Positions 33,879-41,393 of a DNA stretch of 64,000 bases are shown here, piece after piece. The stretch's first letter is position 1. Every line of letters begins with the position of its first letter. Source of the DNA: Marine Group I thaumarchaeote (GTDB taxonomy: Archaea > Thermoproteota > Nitrososphaeria > Nitrososphaerales > Nitrosopumilaceae); contig JACASX010000001.1 in assembly GCA_013390745.1 (NCBI GenBank), positions 1 through 64,000 of the forward strand. The letters run 5' to 3'. A program made the position numbers and the translations under genes. Below the pieces are notes generated by a model. It saw only the letters and a program-made list of their open reading frames with translations, was not told where the DNA came from and made no database searches.

Positions 33879-33998
33879 ATGCCAGTTTGTACAAAATGTA
33901 AAAACAAAGTTCCTAAAGTGTATAATTGTGAACATACGGATGAGCAGGATTATTGTACAGATTGCTATACAGAACTACATTACTATTTGACTGAATAA
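33879..33998 (+). CDS. 39-residue zinc-ribbon miniprotein
   Basis: Starts MPVCTKCKNKVPK. CTKC and a second CTDC pair, with a further C and H between, fit a zinc ribbon or B-box-like site. It starts 5 bases after the upstream membrane-protein gene, on the same strand. Confidence 0.5.
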   Translation: MPVCTKCKNKVPKVYNCEHTDEQDYCTDCYTELHYYLTE

Positions 33999-34050
33999 AA
34001 CAGTAATAGCCTTTTAGCTTAACTCTTTATATTGATTATAACGAGATTGC

Positions 34051-34152
34051 ATGTATTTTATGGGCATATATGATAAACTCTATACAAACTCAATGATTCC
34101 GATTGGCATTATGGTCGTTGCAGTCATAATACTTTTGTTTAATCTAATTTAA
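34051..34152 (+). CDS. 33-residue membrane peptide
   Basis: MYFMGIYDKLYTNSM then one helix (IPIGIMVVAVIILLFNLI). A TATA-like TTTATATTG about 25 bases upstream supports a leaderless start at 34051 or the internal ATG at 34060. Function unknown. Confidence 0.45.
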   Translation: MYFMGIYDKLYTNSMIPIGIMVVAVIILLFNLI

Positions 34153-34186
34153 TACATTTTTTTAGGTGAGGTGGATCTTTCGTAGG

Positions 34187-34212
34187 TCTAGTAGGTCGCA
34201 ACTCCTACTAGA
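34187..34212. terminator. Hairpin after the small membrane gene
   Basis: TCTAGTAGG (34187-34195) and CCTACTAGA (34204-34212) form a perfect 9-base-pair stem with an 8-base loop. It lies between convergent genes (34051-34152 plus, 34265-34435 minus), so a bidirectional terminator is the simplest reading. Confidence 0.5.
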
Positions 34213-34264
34213 ACCCTTACGGATAAGGATATGATATTACAACGTGTTAAAAAACGTTGAAAAA

Positions 34265-34435
34265 TTAAGATAAGGTTTCTTTCAGTTTTTCTAGTAACTG
34301 TTTTTGATTTAGAATGTGTTTGATTGCTAAATTATTCAGGTCAGGATTTTTATCACATTCCTGTAATATTGAACGAGTTAACTCAAGCAAGTCATCAATT
34401 ATTTTCAAAGTATTTTGAATTTTCATTTCAGACAT
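34265..34435 (-). CDS. Hypothetical 56-residue coiled-coil protein
   Basis: Starts MSEMKIQNTLKIIDDLLE and ends LLEKLKETLS. The ending resembles that of the gene at 34750-34986 (LEKIKETLS), so the two may be distant duplicates. Last gene of a three-gene minus-strand run from 34986. Function unknown. Confidence 0.5.
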   Translation of the reverse strand: MSEMKIQNTLKIIDDLLELTRSILQECDKNPDLNNLAIKHILNQKQLLEKLKETLS

Positions 34436-34471
34436 AAAAAAGAAAAGGTCAGGAAGTACAAAAATCAGCTA
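34433..34471. repeat. 39-base repeat shared with 29559-29597
   Basis: Copy of the leader repeat described at 29559-29597, here between the stop of the gene at 34469-34729 and the ATG at 34435. Confidence 0.7.
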
Positions 34472-34729
34472 GGTTTTGACTTCCCAAGTGTCAAAGAAAG
34501 TTTTGCCACATGATTTTTTGATAAAATCCTTCATACATTGATTAACCGACTTCATTGAAATTGACATTTCCCAAGTGTCAAACTGTGTATTGCCACATGA
34601 TTTTTTGATAAAATCCTTCATACATTGATTAATTTGAGCTAGGTCATGTGATAACATTTCCTTATGACAAACAGGGCAAGTTTCTAATTTATCACCATAA
34701 CCATTTGTCATTTTACCAAATCTGCCCAT
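34469..34729 (-). CDS. Zinc-binding protein with an internal 29-residue tandem repeat
   Basis: 86 residues. An N-terminal CPVCHKEMLSH could bind zinc. Then NQCMKDFIKKSCG...FDTWE occurs twice, 29 residues apart. At DNA level this is an 87-base in-frame duplication with 41 identical bases (34505-34545 and 34592-34632), so it is recent. Each repeat carries two cysteines. No family recognised. Confidence 0.55.
   Translation of the reverse strand: MGRFGKMTNGYGDKLETCPVCHKEMLSHDLAQINQCMKDFIKKSCGNTQFDTWEMSISMKSVNQCMKDFIKKSCGKTFFDTWEVKT
34505..34632. repeat. 87-base tandem duplication inside a gene
   Basis: 41 bases are identical at an offset of 87, and a flanking TTCCCAAGTGTCAAA (34481 and 34568) repeats at the same offset. 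87 is a multiple of 3, so the frame is kept. Confidence 0.85.
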
Positions 34730-34749
34730 AAAAAAATAAAAGGTCAGGA

Positions 34750-34986
34750 TTATGATAAGGTTTCTTTGATTTTTTCTAAATCTTCTATTGTCTCTTTTGT
34801 CATAAAGTAGTTATCAGGTTGATCAGAGGTCATATACATATCAAGATTGATTTCGTATTTTTTAATCAATTCGTCAATAAGGTCTGAAGCCTGTTTGAGT
34901 TTTTCCTGTCTTATCATCGAACTTGACAATAATGTGTTAAGATCTTTGAGTTCCTTTTCAATATCTTCTATTGCATTATCATTCAT
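34750..34986 (-). CDS. Hypothetical 78-residue coiled-coil protein
   Basis: Acidic, helical, with a heptad-like first half (IEDIEKELKDLNTLLSSSMI). First gene of the run to 34265. Its upstream sequence with the recurrent TATA element (35006-35020) is nearly identical to that of the zinc-finger gene 29980-30135. Confidence 0.55.
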   Translation of the reverse strand: MNDNAIEDIEKELKDLNTLLSSSMIRQEKLKQASDLIDELIKKYEINLDMYMTSDQPDNYFMTKETIEDLEKIKETLS

Positions 34987-35005
34987 AACATTCTAAGATT
35001 ATACT

Positions 35006-35020
35006 TTATCTTAAAAATTG
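35006..35020 (-). promoter_or_regulatory. Recurrent TATA element before the coiled-coil gene
   Basis: CAATTTTTAAGATAA on the minus strand, 19 bases before the ATG at 34986. It is preceded by in-frame IPEYP codons, but a stop lies just upstream of them, so here the peptide is not made and only the promoter survives. Confidence 0.6.
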
Positions 35021-35038
35021 TGGATATTCAGGAATAAT

Positions 35039-35152
35039 TCAAATCTGAATAAAGTATATGATAGAAACAATAGCAATCACTATCGGTACAACATAATATC
35101 TACGAATTGGATTAGTTTTATCCTTCATTGTGTCGCCACCAAATGTTCCCAT
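35039..35152 (-). CDS. 37-residue membrane peptide
   Basis: A hydrophilic basic head (DKTNPIRRYY) precedes one hydrophobic helix (VVPIVIAIVSIIYFI). It follows another membrane-peptide gene by 3 bases. Function unknown. Confidence 0.42.
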   Translation of the reverse strand: MGTFGGDTMKDKTNPIRRYYVVPIVIAIVSIIYFIQI

Positions 35153-35155
35153 GTC

Positions 35156-35233
35156 TCAAGAAACCATCAAGCAACAAACCATAATTCCAGTACTGATAAC
35201 ACCAGTCAAAAGTAATTTGTGATAATAATCCAT
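35156..35233 (-). CDS. 25-residue membrane peptide
   Basis: MDYYHKLLLTGVISTGIMVC, a single hydrophobic helix. A TATA-like AATTATAAGG on the minus strand lies about 20-25 bases upstream. Probably co-transcribed with 35039-35152. Confidence 0.4.
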   Translation of the reverse strand: MDYYHKLLLTGVISTGIMVCCLMVS

Positions 35234-35295
35234 GACAATAAACCATAATTTTCCTTATAATTACGCTGTCACAGTTCTAGTCACGTCAGGAATTC

Positions 35296-35466
35296 TTATC
35301 TTAAAAATTGTGGATATTCAGGAATAAACCATAATCCAACATCAACTAAACAGAATTTTTCTATATTTTTGAAAATAAACGTGTAAAGATTGAGGGTATT
35401 TCCTGAGGATTTACTTTTATGTTTAAGGAAATCTTCCTTAGTTCTTTTAACATCTAGAATAGACAT
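35296..35466 (-). CDS. 56-residue member of the WFIPEYPQFLR family (longest copy)
   Basis: Opens MSILDVKRTKEDFLKHKS and ends VDVGLWFIPEYPQFLR. The frame is open throughout, and a TATA-like TTTATTAAAAATAC lies about 28 bases before the ATG. It is the longest family member here; CLVDVGLW aligns with MECLVSVLDW of the 30.4-kb copy. The last codons hold the recurrent TATA element. Function unknown. Confidence 0.55.
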   Translation of the reverse strand: MSILDVKRTKEDFLKHKSKSSGNTLNLYTFIFKNIEKFCLVDVGLWFIPEYPQFLR

Positions 35467-35564
35467 GCAGTAAACTCAGTATGTATTTTTAATAAATTGG
35501 TGCCATAACTAAGCTTACAAGTTAAGCTTAAGCCTTTTAATGCAGTTTACAGTTTACTTTTTTT

Positions 35565-36257
35565 ATGAAAGCCATGATATTATCAGGTGGACGTGGTAAA
35601 AGATTACGACCTGTAACTGACACTATACCAAAACCACTGATCAAAATCAATGGGAAGCCATTAATTGAATGGAAAATTAATTATCTGAAAAAATTTGGAA
35701 TTAAAGATATTATCATCTGTAGTGGCTATAAGGGGAAAAAGATTGAAAACTACATTAAGAAAAAAAAGAATTTTGGCTGCAACATAGAATATTCGGTTGA
35801 GACATCACCACTTGGCACTGGAGGTGCAATTAAAAAAGCAATTAAGAATATTGTTGGTGATTCATTTATTGTGTTAAATGGTGACATAATTACAAACATT
35901 AATTTGAAAAAAATGATGATTAAACCAAACAGTATTGCTGCAATTGAATTGAGAACAAACTATGGAACAATGAAAATTAAAAATAACAAAATTCTCCAAT
36001 TCAATGAAAAAACTGATGTTAAAGATATATGGATGAATGGAGGAATCTATCATCTAAATACAAACATTGCTAAAATTTTACCTACAAGGGGTAGTATAGA
36101 AGGTATAGTTTTCCCAAAATTAGCCAAAAAAAAATCATTAAACACAGTAAAATTCAAGAATGTATTGTGGCGCTCTATCGATTCTCACAAGGATGTTGAA
36201 ACATGCTCAAAGGAAATGATTCAAAAAAAATATATGAAATTTATTTCAAAAAGATGA
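35565..36257 (+). CDS. Sugar-phosphate nucleotidyltransferase
   Basis: 230 residues. ILSGGRGKRLRPVTDTIPKP is the N-terminal nucleotidyltransferase signature; SPLGTGGAI and LNGDIIT (metal-binding Asp) follow. It has only the catalytic domain, without a left-handed beta-helix. Mannose-1-phosphate guanylyltransferase or glucose-1-phosphate uridylyl/thymidylyltransferase are all possible; it probably feeds glycan or S-layer glycosylation. Confidence 0.88.
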   Translation: MKAMILSGGRGKRLRPVTDTIPKPLIKINGKPLIEWKINYLKKFGIKDIIICSGYKGKKIENYIKKKKNFGCNIEYSVETSPLGTGGAIKKAIKNIVGDSFIVLNGDIITNINLKKMMIKPNSIAAIELRTNYGTMKIKNNKILQFNEKTDVKDIWMNGGIYHLNTNIAKILPTRGSIEGIVFPKLAKKKSLNTVKFKNVLWRSIDSHKDVETCSKEMIQKKYMKFISKR

Positions 36258-36263
36258 ACCAAA

Positions 36264-37235
36264 ATGCGTTTGTCATATAGCCTAGGTTCATTGTTAACAG
36301 TTGAGCAAGTTCTAGCGTGTTCAAGAAAATTAAATGAATTCAAGCCTGATACAGTATGGATTCCAGAAACATGGGGAATGGAGAATTTTTCAATGCTTAG
36401 TATGGCAAGTAGGGAAAATAGTTTCTCAAAAATTGGTTCGTCTATAGTCAATATCTATTCTCGAAGTCCTAGCTTGATTGCGATGGGAGCAGCAACTGTT
36501 GATACAATTTCAAACGAACGTCTAGTTTTAGGACTAGGAACAAGCAGTCAACCACTAGTTGAAGATTTTCACGGTGATAAATTTGAGAGACCGCTTAAAC
36601 GAATGAAAGAATATGTGGAGATTATACGGTTAATTCTTAGTGGTAAAACAGTAAATTATTCTGGAGAAATTTTTTCACTGAAAAATTTTTCATTACTTAT
36701 CAAACCTCCCAGAGATAGAATTCCAATTTATCTCGCAGCAGTTAACAAAAAAATGGTAGAACTTACATGGAAAATTGCAGATGGTGTGATTTTTTATCTC
36801 AGACCAAAAAGTGAGATTAAGACAACGCTCGCAAAGATGCAAAATCAAAAAAAGATTGATGTGTCGCTCCAAATTATTACATGTGTTAATGAGGACTCTG
36901 AAAAAGCTATGATTCGTGCCAAAAAGACGTTGGCGTTTTATGTTTCTGTTGGGAAGATTTACCGAGAATTTTTGGCATTGAACGGATTTGAAAGTGAAAC
37001 AAAAAATATCCTTGAGGAATATGAAAAAAATGGATTACAAAATAACCACGAATTGGTGTCTGAGTCAATGGTAAATGAGCTATGTATTGCTGGAACTCCT
37101 GGTGAATGTAAAACTCAACTAAGGCAATTCCGCGAAACGGGAATAGATTTACCAATTATACAGTTTAATCCAACAGATAACGTGGAAGATTCATTTAATT
37201 TGGTTACTACAACATTTTCGGAGGAATCTGATTGA
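36264..37235 (+). CDS. LLM-class (F420-dependent) oxidoreductase
   Basis: 323 residues of the bacterial-luciferase-like TIM-barrel family, which includes methylene-H4MPT reductase. Markers are VWIPETWGMENFSML, TISNERLVLGLGTS, and RMKEYVEIIRLILSGKTVNY. Thaumarchaea make F420, so F420 is the likely cofactor; the substrate is unknown. It starts 6 bases after the nucleotidyltransferase and overlaps the thiolase by 4 bases. Confidence 0.85.
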   Translation: MRLSYSLGSLLTVEQVLACSRKLNEFKPDTVWIPETWGMENFSMLSMASRENSFSKIGSSIVNIYSRSPSLIAMGAATVDTISNERLVLGLGTSSQPLVEDFHGDKFERPLKRMKEYVEIIRLILSGKTVNYSGEIFSLKNFSLLIKPPRDRIPIYLAAVNKKMVELTWKIADGVIFYLRPKSEIKTTLAKMQNQKKIDVSLQIITCVNEDSEKAMIRAKKTLAFYVSVGKIYREFLALNGFESETKNILEEYEKNGLQNNHELVSESMVNELCIAGTPGECKTQLRQFRETGIDLPIIQFNPTDNVEDSFNLVTTTFSEESD

Positions 37236-38338
37236 AAAAAGTTGCAGTAGTTGGATATGGGAATACAAAATTCACAAAGGATGAATTACCAATTGAATCA
37301 CTATTGCTAGAATCAACAAAAAAAGTGTTTGATACCACAAAAAATTTGTCACAAGATCTTATCGATGGCGTTATAGTTTCAACTAATGACAATTCTAAAT
37401 ATCTTGGTGCTATCTTATCTGAACTTTCTGGCATTAAACCAAAAATTTCTCACACGGTTGAACATCTGTGTAGTTCTGGTTCTAGCGCAGTGATTTCTGG
37501 GTTTTCATATATTGCATCTGGATTGGCAGATACTGTTTTAGTTACTGGTGCAGATAAAATTGGTAACCCAGGGCAAATTTTAGAGTGGGACAAATCAAGG
37601 GGCGAATATGATCATCCAATTTACTGGGCATCCATGTTTACAAAAGCACACAAAAGACAATTTAGTACAACAGATGAAGAACTAGCGATAGTATCTGCTA
37701 AAAACCATAAGCAAGCAATGGATAATCCAAATGCATATTCACACAAACCATATACAATTTCTGAGATTATGAATTCAAAGAATGTAACTGAGGATTTACG
37801 AATTTTAGATTGTTCTTATTCGTGTTCAGGTAGTTCATCAATTCTTTTAACATCTGAGGAAAACGCAAAAAGATTCACTGATGAACCAATTTGGATATCT
37901 GGCATAGGACAAAAAACAAATTCTGCAAGTTTCACAAAAAATGAGTTAACAACATTATCTAGCACAGTTACAGCAGCCAATAATGCATACAAAATGGCTA
38001 AAATAACACCACAGGAAATTGATACAGCTGAAATACATGACGCATTTTCGGTTTGTGAGTTAATGGCTGTGGAAGCTCTTAGTTTAACAGAAAAAAATAC
38101 CGGTGCAACGTATGTTAGAAATTTATTCAACACAGAAGACAGAAAAATAAATCCAAGGGGAGGATTAATCGGCGCTGGACATCCTTTAGGTGCAACAGGT
38201 ATTGCTCAGATTGTAGAAATTACACAACAGTTACAAAATAAGGCAAAAAATAGACAGGTTTCAAATGCTAAAAGAGGTTTGATACATAACATGTCAGCAG
38301 CAGCTACATCTAGCACTGTATTGGTTTTGGAATCATGA
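37232..38338 (+). CDS. Thiolase-family protein (SCP-x/acetyl-CoA acetyltransferase-like)
   Basis: 368 residues. The first catalytic Cys lies in VEHLCSSGSSAV, EIHDAFSVCE is the SCP-x-type replacement for the usual NEAFA, and GGLIGAGHPLGATG is the C-terminal glycine loop with the catalytic His. It is paired with a DUF35 gene that overlaps by 4 bases, the standard archaeal arrangement. It may make acetoacetyl-CoA for the HMG-CoA synthase encoded at 46.3 kb. Confidence 0.88.
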   Translation: MKKVAVVGYGNTKFTKDELPIESLLLESTKKVFDTTKNLSQDLIDGVIVSTNDNSKYLGAILSELSGIKPKISHTVEHLCSSGSSAVISGFSYIASGLADTVLVTGADKIGNPGQILEWDKSRGEYDHPIYWASMFTKAHKRQFSTTDEELAIVSAKNHKQAMDNPNAYSHKPYTISEIMNSKNVTEDLRILDCSYSCSGSSSILLTSEENAKRFTDEPIWISGIGQKTNSASFTKNELTTLSSTVTAANNAYKMAKITPQEIDTAEIHDAFSVCELMAVEALSLTEKNTGATYVRNLFNTEDRKINPRGGLIGAGHPLGATGIAQIVEITQQLQNKAKNRQVSNAKRGLIHNMSAAATSSTVLVLES

Positions 38339-38667
38339 ATAAATTTGAGAGTGAGTTAAAAGCAGGAAATTTCGTTACTAGTGAATGCTCATATTGTAAA
38401 AAAATCGTATGGCCTCCAAGCGATTATTGTGATTATTGCTTTAAAGAGGTCAATTGGCGAAAAGTTTCTGAAAACGGGACAATTGTTGAATTATCAAGAA
38501 AAGAAAATGATGTTTTTTGTATTACAGAATTTGAGAATAAAATACGTGTTATGGGAAAATTGGATGCTGAAATTCATATGGCAAAACCTGGTCAAACTGT
38601 TAAACTAACTAAATGTTTGTTTAATGATAAGAATAGTTTTTTCTTTAGTTTAGAAAACAAGCAATAA
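38335..38667 (+). CDS. DUF35 OB-fold/zinc-ribbon protein, thiolase partner
   Basis: 110 residues. A rubredoxin-like zinc ribbon (CSYCKK and CDYCFK) precedes an OB-fold (GTIVELSRKE ... PGQTVKL). DUF35 proteins bridge thiolase and HMG-CoA synthase and channel acetoacetyl-CoA in archaea. It overlaps the thiolase gene (ATGA). Confidence 0.85.
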   Translation: MNKFESELKAGNFVTSECSYCKKIVWPPSDYCDYCFKEVNWRKVSENGTIVELSRKENDVFCITEFENKIRVMGKLDAEIHMAKPGQTVKLTKCLFNDKNSFFFSLENKQ

Positions 38668-38675
38668 TTACAAAA

Positions 38676-38801
38676 TTATTTATGCTTTACACGACTTTTT
38701 TCATGAACATCTCTGATATGTAATGCTAGTTTATCTGGCTGATCACCAAATTCTTTCCCACAATATGTACAGTGAAATCCATCTTCCCAGTGCATCTTCA
38801 T
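38676..38801 (-). CDS. C2H2 zinc-finger miniprotein
   Basis: 41 residues. C10-x2-C13 then H26-x4-H31 (CTYCGKEF, LALHIRDVH) is a classical finger, followed by a basic tail. It belongs to the same broad class as the island miniproteins but stands alone, converging with the DUF35 gene. Confidence 0.55.
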   Translation of the reverse strand: MKMHWEDGFHCTYCGKEFGDQPDKLALHIRDVHEKSRVKHK

Positions 38802-38909
38802 TATATTGATTCAACATGAATTAATCAATTGTTATTCGTAATTTCAGTTAACATAATAGTTGATAATATAATTACCAAGTATTCTATATGTTCAAAATTT
38901 AGGAAAATT

Positions 38910-39473
38910 ATGACAATTATCAGATTAAACCAGATTGGTCAAAATGAATACGAAAGAATAAAGGCAATTAATAAAAAAACTGCACGGACCAGAAGACAGC
39001 GTGGCTATAACTGGGAGGATACACTTGTAAAAAGATTCAATGCCACCAAATCTTGGAAGGCATTTAGACTTGGCTCACCCAGTGTTGCTTTGCCAGATGT
39101 TTTAACAGTAAACAATGTAAAAAGCACAATTTTTACAATTGAAGCAAAATCTGGAACTGGAACAACCTTACATGTTCCATTTGATCAAATAGAAAGATGT
39201 CTAAGATGGATTGATAACTTTCAGGTTTATCAAAATCGTGAGGTAATTTTGGCCTTTAAATTCCTTTCAAAAAAAAGGGTTGGTACTGGCAAATATGAAA
39301 AACGTGAATTGCATGAATTCTACAAAGTTTGGGATAAAAAAAAGAAGTTAATAGATTGTGTATGTACTTATGATGGAAAAACATATGCATTAAAAAATGG
39401 TAAGCAAAAAAAACTAGTGCTAAAGGATTTTGTAATGCCATTCAAGTCAAAATACCAATTATTTTATACCTGA
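38910..39473 (+). CDS. hjc: Hjc-like Holliday junction resolvase
   Basis: 187 residues from the ATG at 38910. RRQRGYNWEDTLVKRF is the N-terminal helix with the first acidic ligand; SPSVALPDVLTV and TIEAKSGTGTTLHVP give the D...ExK metal site of archaeal Hjc. It cleaves four-way junctions in recombination. The C-terminal 80 residues extend beyond the roughly 130-residue euryarchaeal Hjc, as in thaumarchaeal versions. Confidence 0.8.
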   Translation: MTIIRLNQIGQNEYERIKAINKKTARTRRQRGYNWEDTLVKRFNATKSWKAFRLGSPSVALPDVLTVNNVKSTIFTIEAKSGTGTTLHVPFDQIERCLRWIDNFQVYQNREVILAFKFLSKKRVGTGKYEKRELHEFYKVWDKKKKLIDCVCTYDGKTYALKNGKQKKLVLKDFVMPFKSKYQLFYT

Positions 39474-39518
39474 ATAAAATTTCCAATCATTTTTTAGTAA
39501 TAAATTTCTGAATATAGT

Positions 39519-40286
39519 ATGGATTTTAAACGATATTTTGGGAAAATAAAAAATAAAAATGAAAAATCTAAGCAGGAACCTGAAACTGTTGATGAAACAG
39601 AAGATAATATTGCTCAAGAGCAGGAATCTGAAATAACTAAGCAAGTAGATGTTAATGTAAAAAAAACTCTGAGTTTTGTTGATGACAAGAAAGATCCACA
39701 TGAATACATTAGAAGATATTTAATGGAATCAAAATACAAAGATTGGTTCAACCGTAATTATCCCAACCACACAATATATGATGCAGTTGGATTATCTATG
39801 TCAGATTATCTAAGCATGAAAAGAGAGTTATTTCCAGAATCAGAGACCATTAATGAAGAAAAATCAAACAGGAAGGAAAAATCTGTTAACACAAATTTTA
39901 AACCAACAACTACACATGAAACTAAAACTAGCTTTGATGAATTTATCGATGAACGAATATTGTCAAGTCATAACGCATTTGGTGATAAAGAAATGAAGAT
40001 TAAGATACTTGAAGTATCTGACGAAATTGCGCCGTTGGTAACAAAATTTGGTGACCGAGTTAAAATAAACAAAATTATTGTTACAATCAAACATTTACAA
40101 ACTCAGCAAATCGAAGAGGGAGAATTTGATATAGAATCTATTGAGAAAGAGTTAATTGAAAAAAGACATTACACTTCTACTAATCGTTGGGTTCCTACAA
40201 GTGATATCAAAAATGGTTATGTAACAAATTCTAGACATACATCATTGATTAGTGATGCAGCGGCATTAGATTATATAACATTTTGA
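39519..40286 (+). CDS. Hypothetical protein with acidic N-terminal region
   Basis: 255 residues. The first 60 are charged and probably disordered (EPETVDETEDN). A central helical region follows (HEYIRRYLMESKYKDWFNR NYPNH), then a C-terminal domain with alternating charge. No family recognised. It follows hjc by 45 bases. Confidence 0.6.
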   Translation: MDFKRYFGKIKNKNEKSKQEPETVDETEDNIAQEQESEITKQVDVNVKKTLSFVDDKKDPHEYIRRYLMESKYKDWFNRNYPNHTIYDAVGLSMSDYLSMKRELFPESETINEEKSNRKEKSVNTNFKPTTTHETKTSFDEFIDERILSSHNAFGDKEMKIKILEVSDEIAPLVTKFGDRVKINKIIVTIKHLQTQQIEEGEFDIESIEKELIEKRHYTSTNRWVPTSDIKNGYVTNSRHTSLISDAAALDYITF

Positions 40287-40360
40287 AATAATTATTAATG
40301 TAATTTTGTATTAATTCATTACAAGAAAAGTATAAGAAGGCATAAGAAAAAATCTTAGCA

Positions 40361-40684
40361 ATGATAACAAAAGAAATTAAGATTAATGGAGAAAAGTTTC
40401 GACTTGTACTTACTGACCAGATTATAAATCAAGTAAATAACCTAAAATCACTTTATAACACTACATATGATGATCCTGAAAGTTTTGAACAAGTCAGTGC
40501 AGAAATTTCATCAATTATACAGGAAATTTCTAATGCAGTTGAACCAAAACCTGGTGATAGTCATTTAGATAATTTAATCCAACAAGTAATCAAAATCGTT
40601 GATGATAAAAAGGAACAAACAGATAAACAATCAAATGAAAAACCAGTTACAAAAAAGAATAAAAAAACAAAATCAAAAAAATAA
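40361..40684 (+). CDS. Hypothetical protein with Lys-rich tail
   Basis: 107 residues. An ordered N-terminal part (ITKEIKINGEKFRLVLTDQI) and two helices are followed by a low-complexity tail of Lys, Asn and Thr. Function unknown. Confidence 0.55.
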   Translation: MITKEIKINGEKFRLVLTDQIINQVNNLKSLYNTTYDDPESFEQVSAEISSIIQEISNAVEPKPGDSHLDNLIQQVIKIVDDKKEQTDKQSNEKPVTKKNKKTKSKK

Positions 40685-40774
40685 GTTGTCTTATTTTTGA
40701 CTAGTCACATTTAACATTATGCAGAACTCATAAAAATACGTTTTAGTTATATCTAACAATGCTGTGGTGTTAGT

Positions 40775-40897
40775 ATGGGAACACATTGCGAGTGCGGAAT
40801 TTGTGGACATTTTGAGGAAAAAGACTGTATCGAAAAAAACTGTAAGTGTTGCAGTAATTTTCATATAAGATCTGGTTCTAATGTAAATGAAAAATAA
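40775..40897 (+). CDS. 40-residue Cys-rich miniprotein
   Basis: MGTHCECGICGHFEEKDC, then NCKCCSNFH: seven cysteines and two to three histidines in 30 residues, probably binding zinc, copper or an Fe-S centre. It lies alone between genes; thaumarchaea use many copper proteins, so metal storage is conceivable. Confidence 0.5.
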   Translation: MGTHCECGICGHFEEKDCIEKNCKCCSNFHIRSGSNVNEK

Positions 40898-40910
40898 TAT
40901 AATAAAAAAA

Positions 40911-41333
40911 CTATAATCTGTTTAATATTGCTTGAAGTTTTTCAATCAGTTTTTTATCATTCAGCGAATCGATAATCAACAATCTCAAATTTTTTAATCT
41001 ATTAGAATCATTAAAATAAACTGGTGCTAAATTTTCAATTTCTCTTGTGAAATCATACGTATCAATATAATATGTTGATAATTTGTATAAGGCAACTAAA
41101 TGATCAGATTGATATTTTTTTCCTCCTAATTTACTACATATAACTTGCAAAAGTCCTCTGATTTTGGATAATTCTTTTTTAATTGTATCAAGATCATCTG
41201 GACCATCATTTAATTCAGTTAAAATTTTGTATGAGGCTAAAATTTGTCCTAAAATTCCTTTTAAATATTCATCCATATCTGCCAAAGCAATTGATAATTT
41301 GTATAGCCATTCAAAAAGTTTAGGAATATTCAA
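40911..41333 (-). CDS. Hypothetical helical protein
   Basis: 140 residues, all-helical in appearance, without membrane segments. It is divergent from thrC with a 60-base gap that holds the thrC promoter. No family recognised. Confidence 0.6.
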   Translation of the reverse strand: MNIPKLFEWLYKLSIALADMDEYLKGILGQILASYKILTELNDGPDDLDTIKKELSKIRGLLQVICSKLGGKKYQSDHLVALYKLSTYYIDTYDFTREIENLAPVYFNDSNRLKNLRLLIIDSLNDKKLIEKLQAILNRL

Positions 41334-41393
41334 TCAAATTAACAATAGAATTTTGCTAAATTTCTTATCTTTAAATTGCCAGCAACCACATGT

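Noticed and set aside
28740-35500. CRISPR array
   Set aside because: Repeats are dispersed, of different kinds, and separated by genes of varied length; there is no regular 28-40-base repeat/spacer pattern and no cas gene.
28740-35500. Integrated virus or plasmid with att sites
   Set aside because: No integrase, replication or capsid gene was recognised, no tRNA is adjacent, and no direct repeat bounds the island; the idea is kept only as a possible origin.
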